Below, one piece after another: positions 30,923-31,080 of a stretch of 31,080 bases of DNA. Source of the DNA: an uncultured Eubacterium sp. (GTDB lineage: Bacteria; Bacillota; Clostridia; Lachnospirales; Lachnospiraceae); the NCBI GenBank assembly GCA_946611445.1, contig CAMODP010000001.1, positions 1-31,080 of the forward strand, read 5' to 3'. Under the pieces are notes generated by a model. That model saw nothing but the letters and a program-made list of their open reading frames with translations, ran no database searches and had not been told where the DNA came from. Numbering within the stretch: the stretch's first letter is position 1; each line of letters opens with the position of its first letter. The position numbers and the translations under genes were made by a program.

Positions 30923-31080
30923 TTATTCCGCCTCTCCCGCCTTCCACAGCGACGCGTCTGACAGCACGCCGGTGTGCAGGATCAGACCGGCTTTTCTCAG
31001 CCGGGCATCGAGATCCAGGCTGATCCTTTTATCCAGCCCGTGTTTTTCCAGCAGATGACGGAACCGCAGCAGCGTGGACG
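30923..31080 (-). pseudogene. IS5-family transposase remnant
   Basis: Translating the minus strand from the right edge to the stop at 30923 gives about 51 codons: TLLRFRHLLEKHGL near the start, then RLRKAGLILHTGVLSDASLW and the stop after KAGEAE. The first block and the G-x-L-x-D-A-S/T-L block resemble the N-terminal region of IS5-family transposases. In intact copies the DDE domain continues well beyond the point where this frame stops, so it is truncated, probably inactive. The part beyond 31080 is not visible. Confidence 0.55.

Noticed and set aside
1..31080. CRISPR arrays, tRNA or rRNA genes, prophage
   Set aside because: I looked for regularly spaced repeats, tRNA-like arms and phage genes and saw none.

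Overview
The window suggests a strict anaerobe of the Firmicutes, most likely a Lachnospiraceae-type member of the Clostridia. Reasons are the clostridial crotonyl-CoA/butyryl-CoA enzyme set with its own ETF, the oxygen-sensitive [4Fe-4S]/FAD 4-hydroxybutyryl-CoA dehydratase, strong AGGAGG ribosome-binding sites, and a fairly GC-rich sequence. Every gene I can support lies on the minus strand, so transcription runs from high to low coordinates. The long plus-strand reading frames are antisense shadows.

Layout in transcription order. (a) 31080-26825 holds housekeeping or accessory genes: a decayed IS5-type transposase end next to REP-like palindromes, thpR, a cupin, a small membrane protein, an XRE regulator, an unknown protein and a zinc-ribbon membrane protein. 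(b) 26824-25502 is rpoN (sigma-54) with a good terminator. (c) 25309-17140 is a crotonyl-CoA module: 3-hydroxyacyl-CoA dehydrogenase, crotonase, Pct-type CoA-transferase, 4-hydroxybutyryl-CoA dehydratase (abfD), butyryl-CoA dehydrogenase, etfB and etfA. (d) 16996-13025 holds a GldA-type dehydrogenase, HpaI-type aldolase, D-2-hydroxyacid dehydrogenase and IolB-like isomerase. (e) 12846-11401 is a PAS/AAA+ sigma-54 activator. (f) 11372-7097 holds a UlaG-like metallohydrolase, a UroD-family protein, a zinc alcohol dehydrogenase and an EutH-type permease. (g) 7070-1 holds four NTF2/SnoaL-like paralogs around a TRAP transporter (dctP-dctQ-dctM), then a thiolase that runs off the window.

The unifying feature is regulation. 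Five near-consensus sigma-54 (-24/-12) promoters face the genes, upstream of hbd, the HpaI aldolase, one SnoaL pair, dctP and the thiolase. rpoN and a sigma-54 activator are in the same window. Three of the five promoters have a similar dyad, GCATC-N3/4-GATG(C/G), about 95-120 bp further upstream, where an enhancer site for the activator would be expected. I read the locus as one sigma-54-controlled catabolic island.

Proposed flow (inference): the TRAP transporter and/or EutH-like permease imports an unknown hydroxy- or oxo-acid or related compound. The SnoaL-like, IolB-like, UlaG-like, UroD-like and dehydrogenase proteins remodel it. The HpaI aldolase cleaves it to pyruvate plus an aldehyde. 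If the aldehyde is succinate semialdehyde, reduction to 4-hydroxybutyrate would feed the CoA-transferase and AbfD to crotonyl-CoA. Crotonyl-CoA then goes to butyryl-CoA through Bcd/Etf, or to acetyl-CoA through crotonase, Hbd and thiolase. The starting substrate cannot be named from sequence alone.
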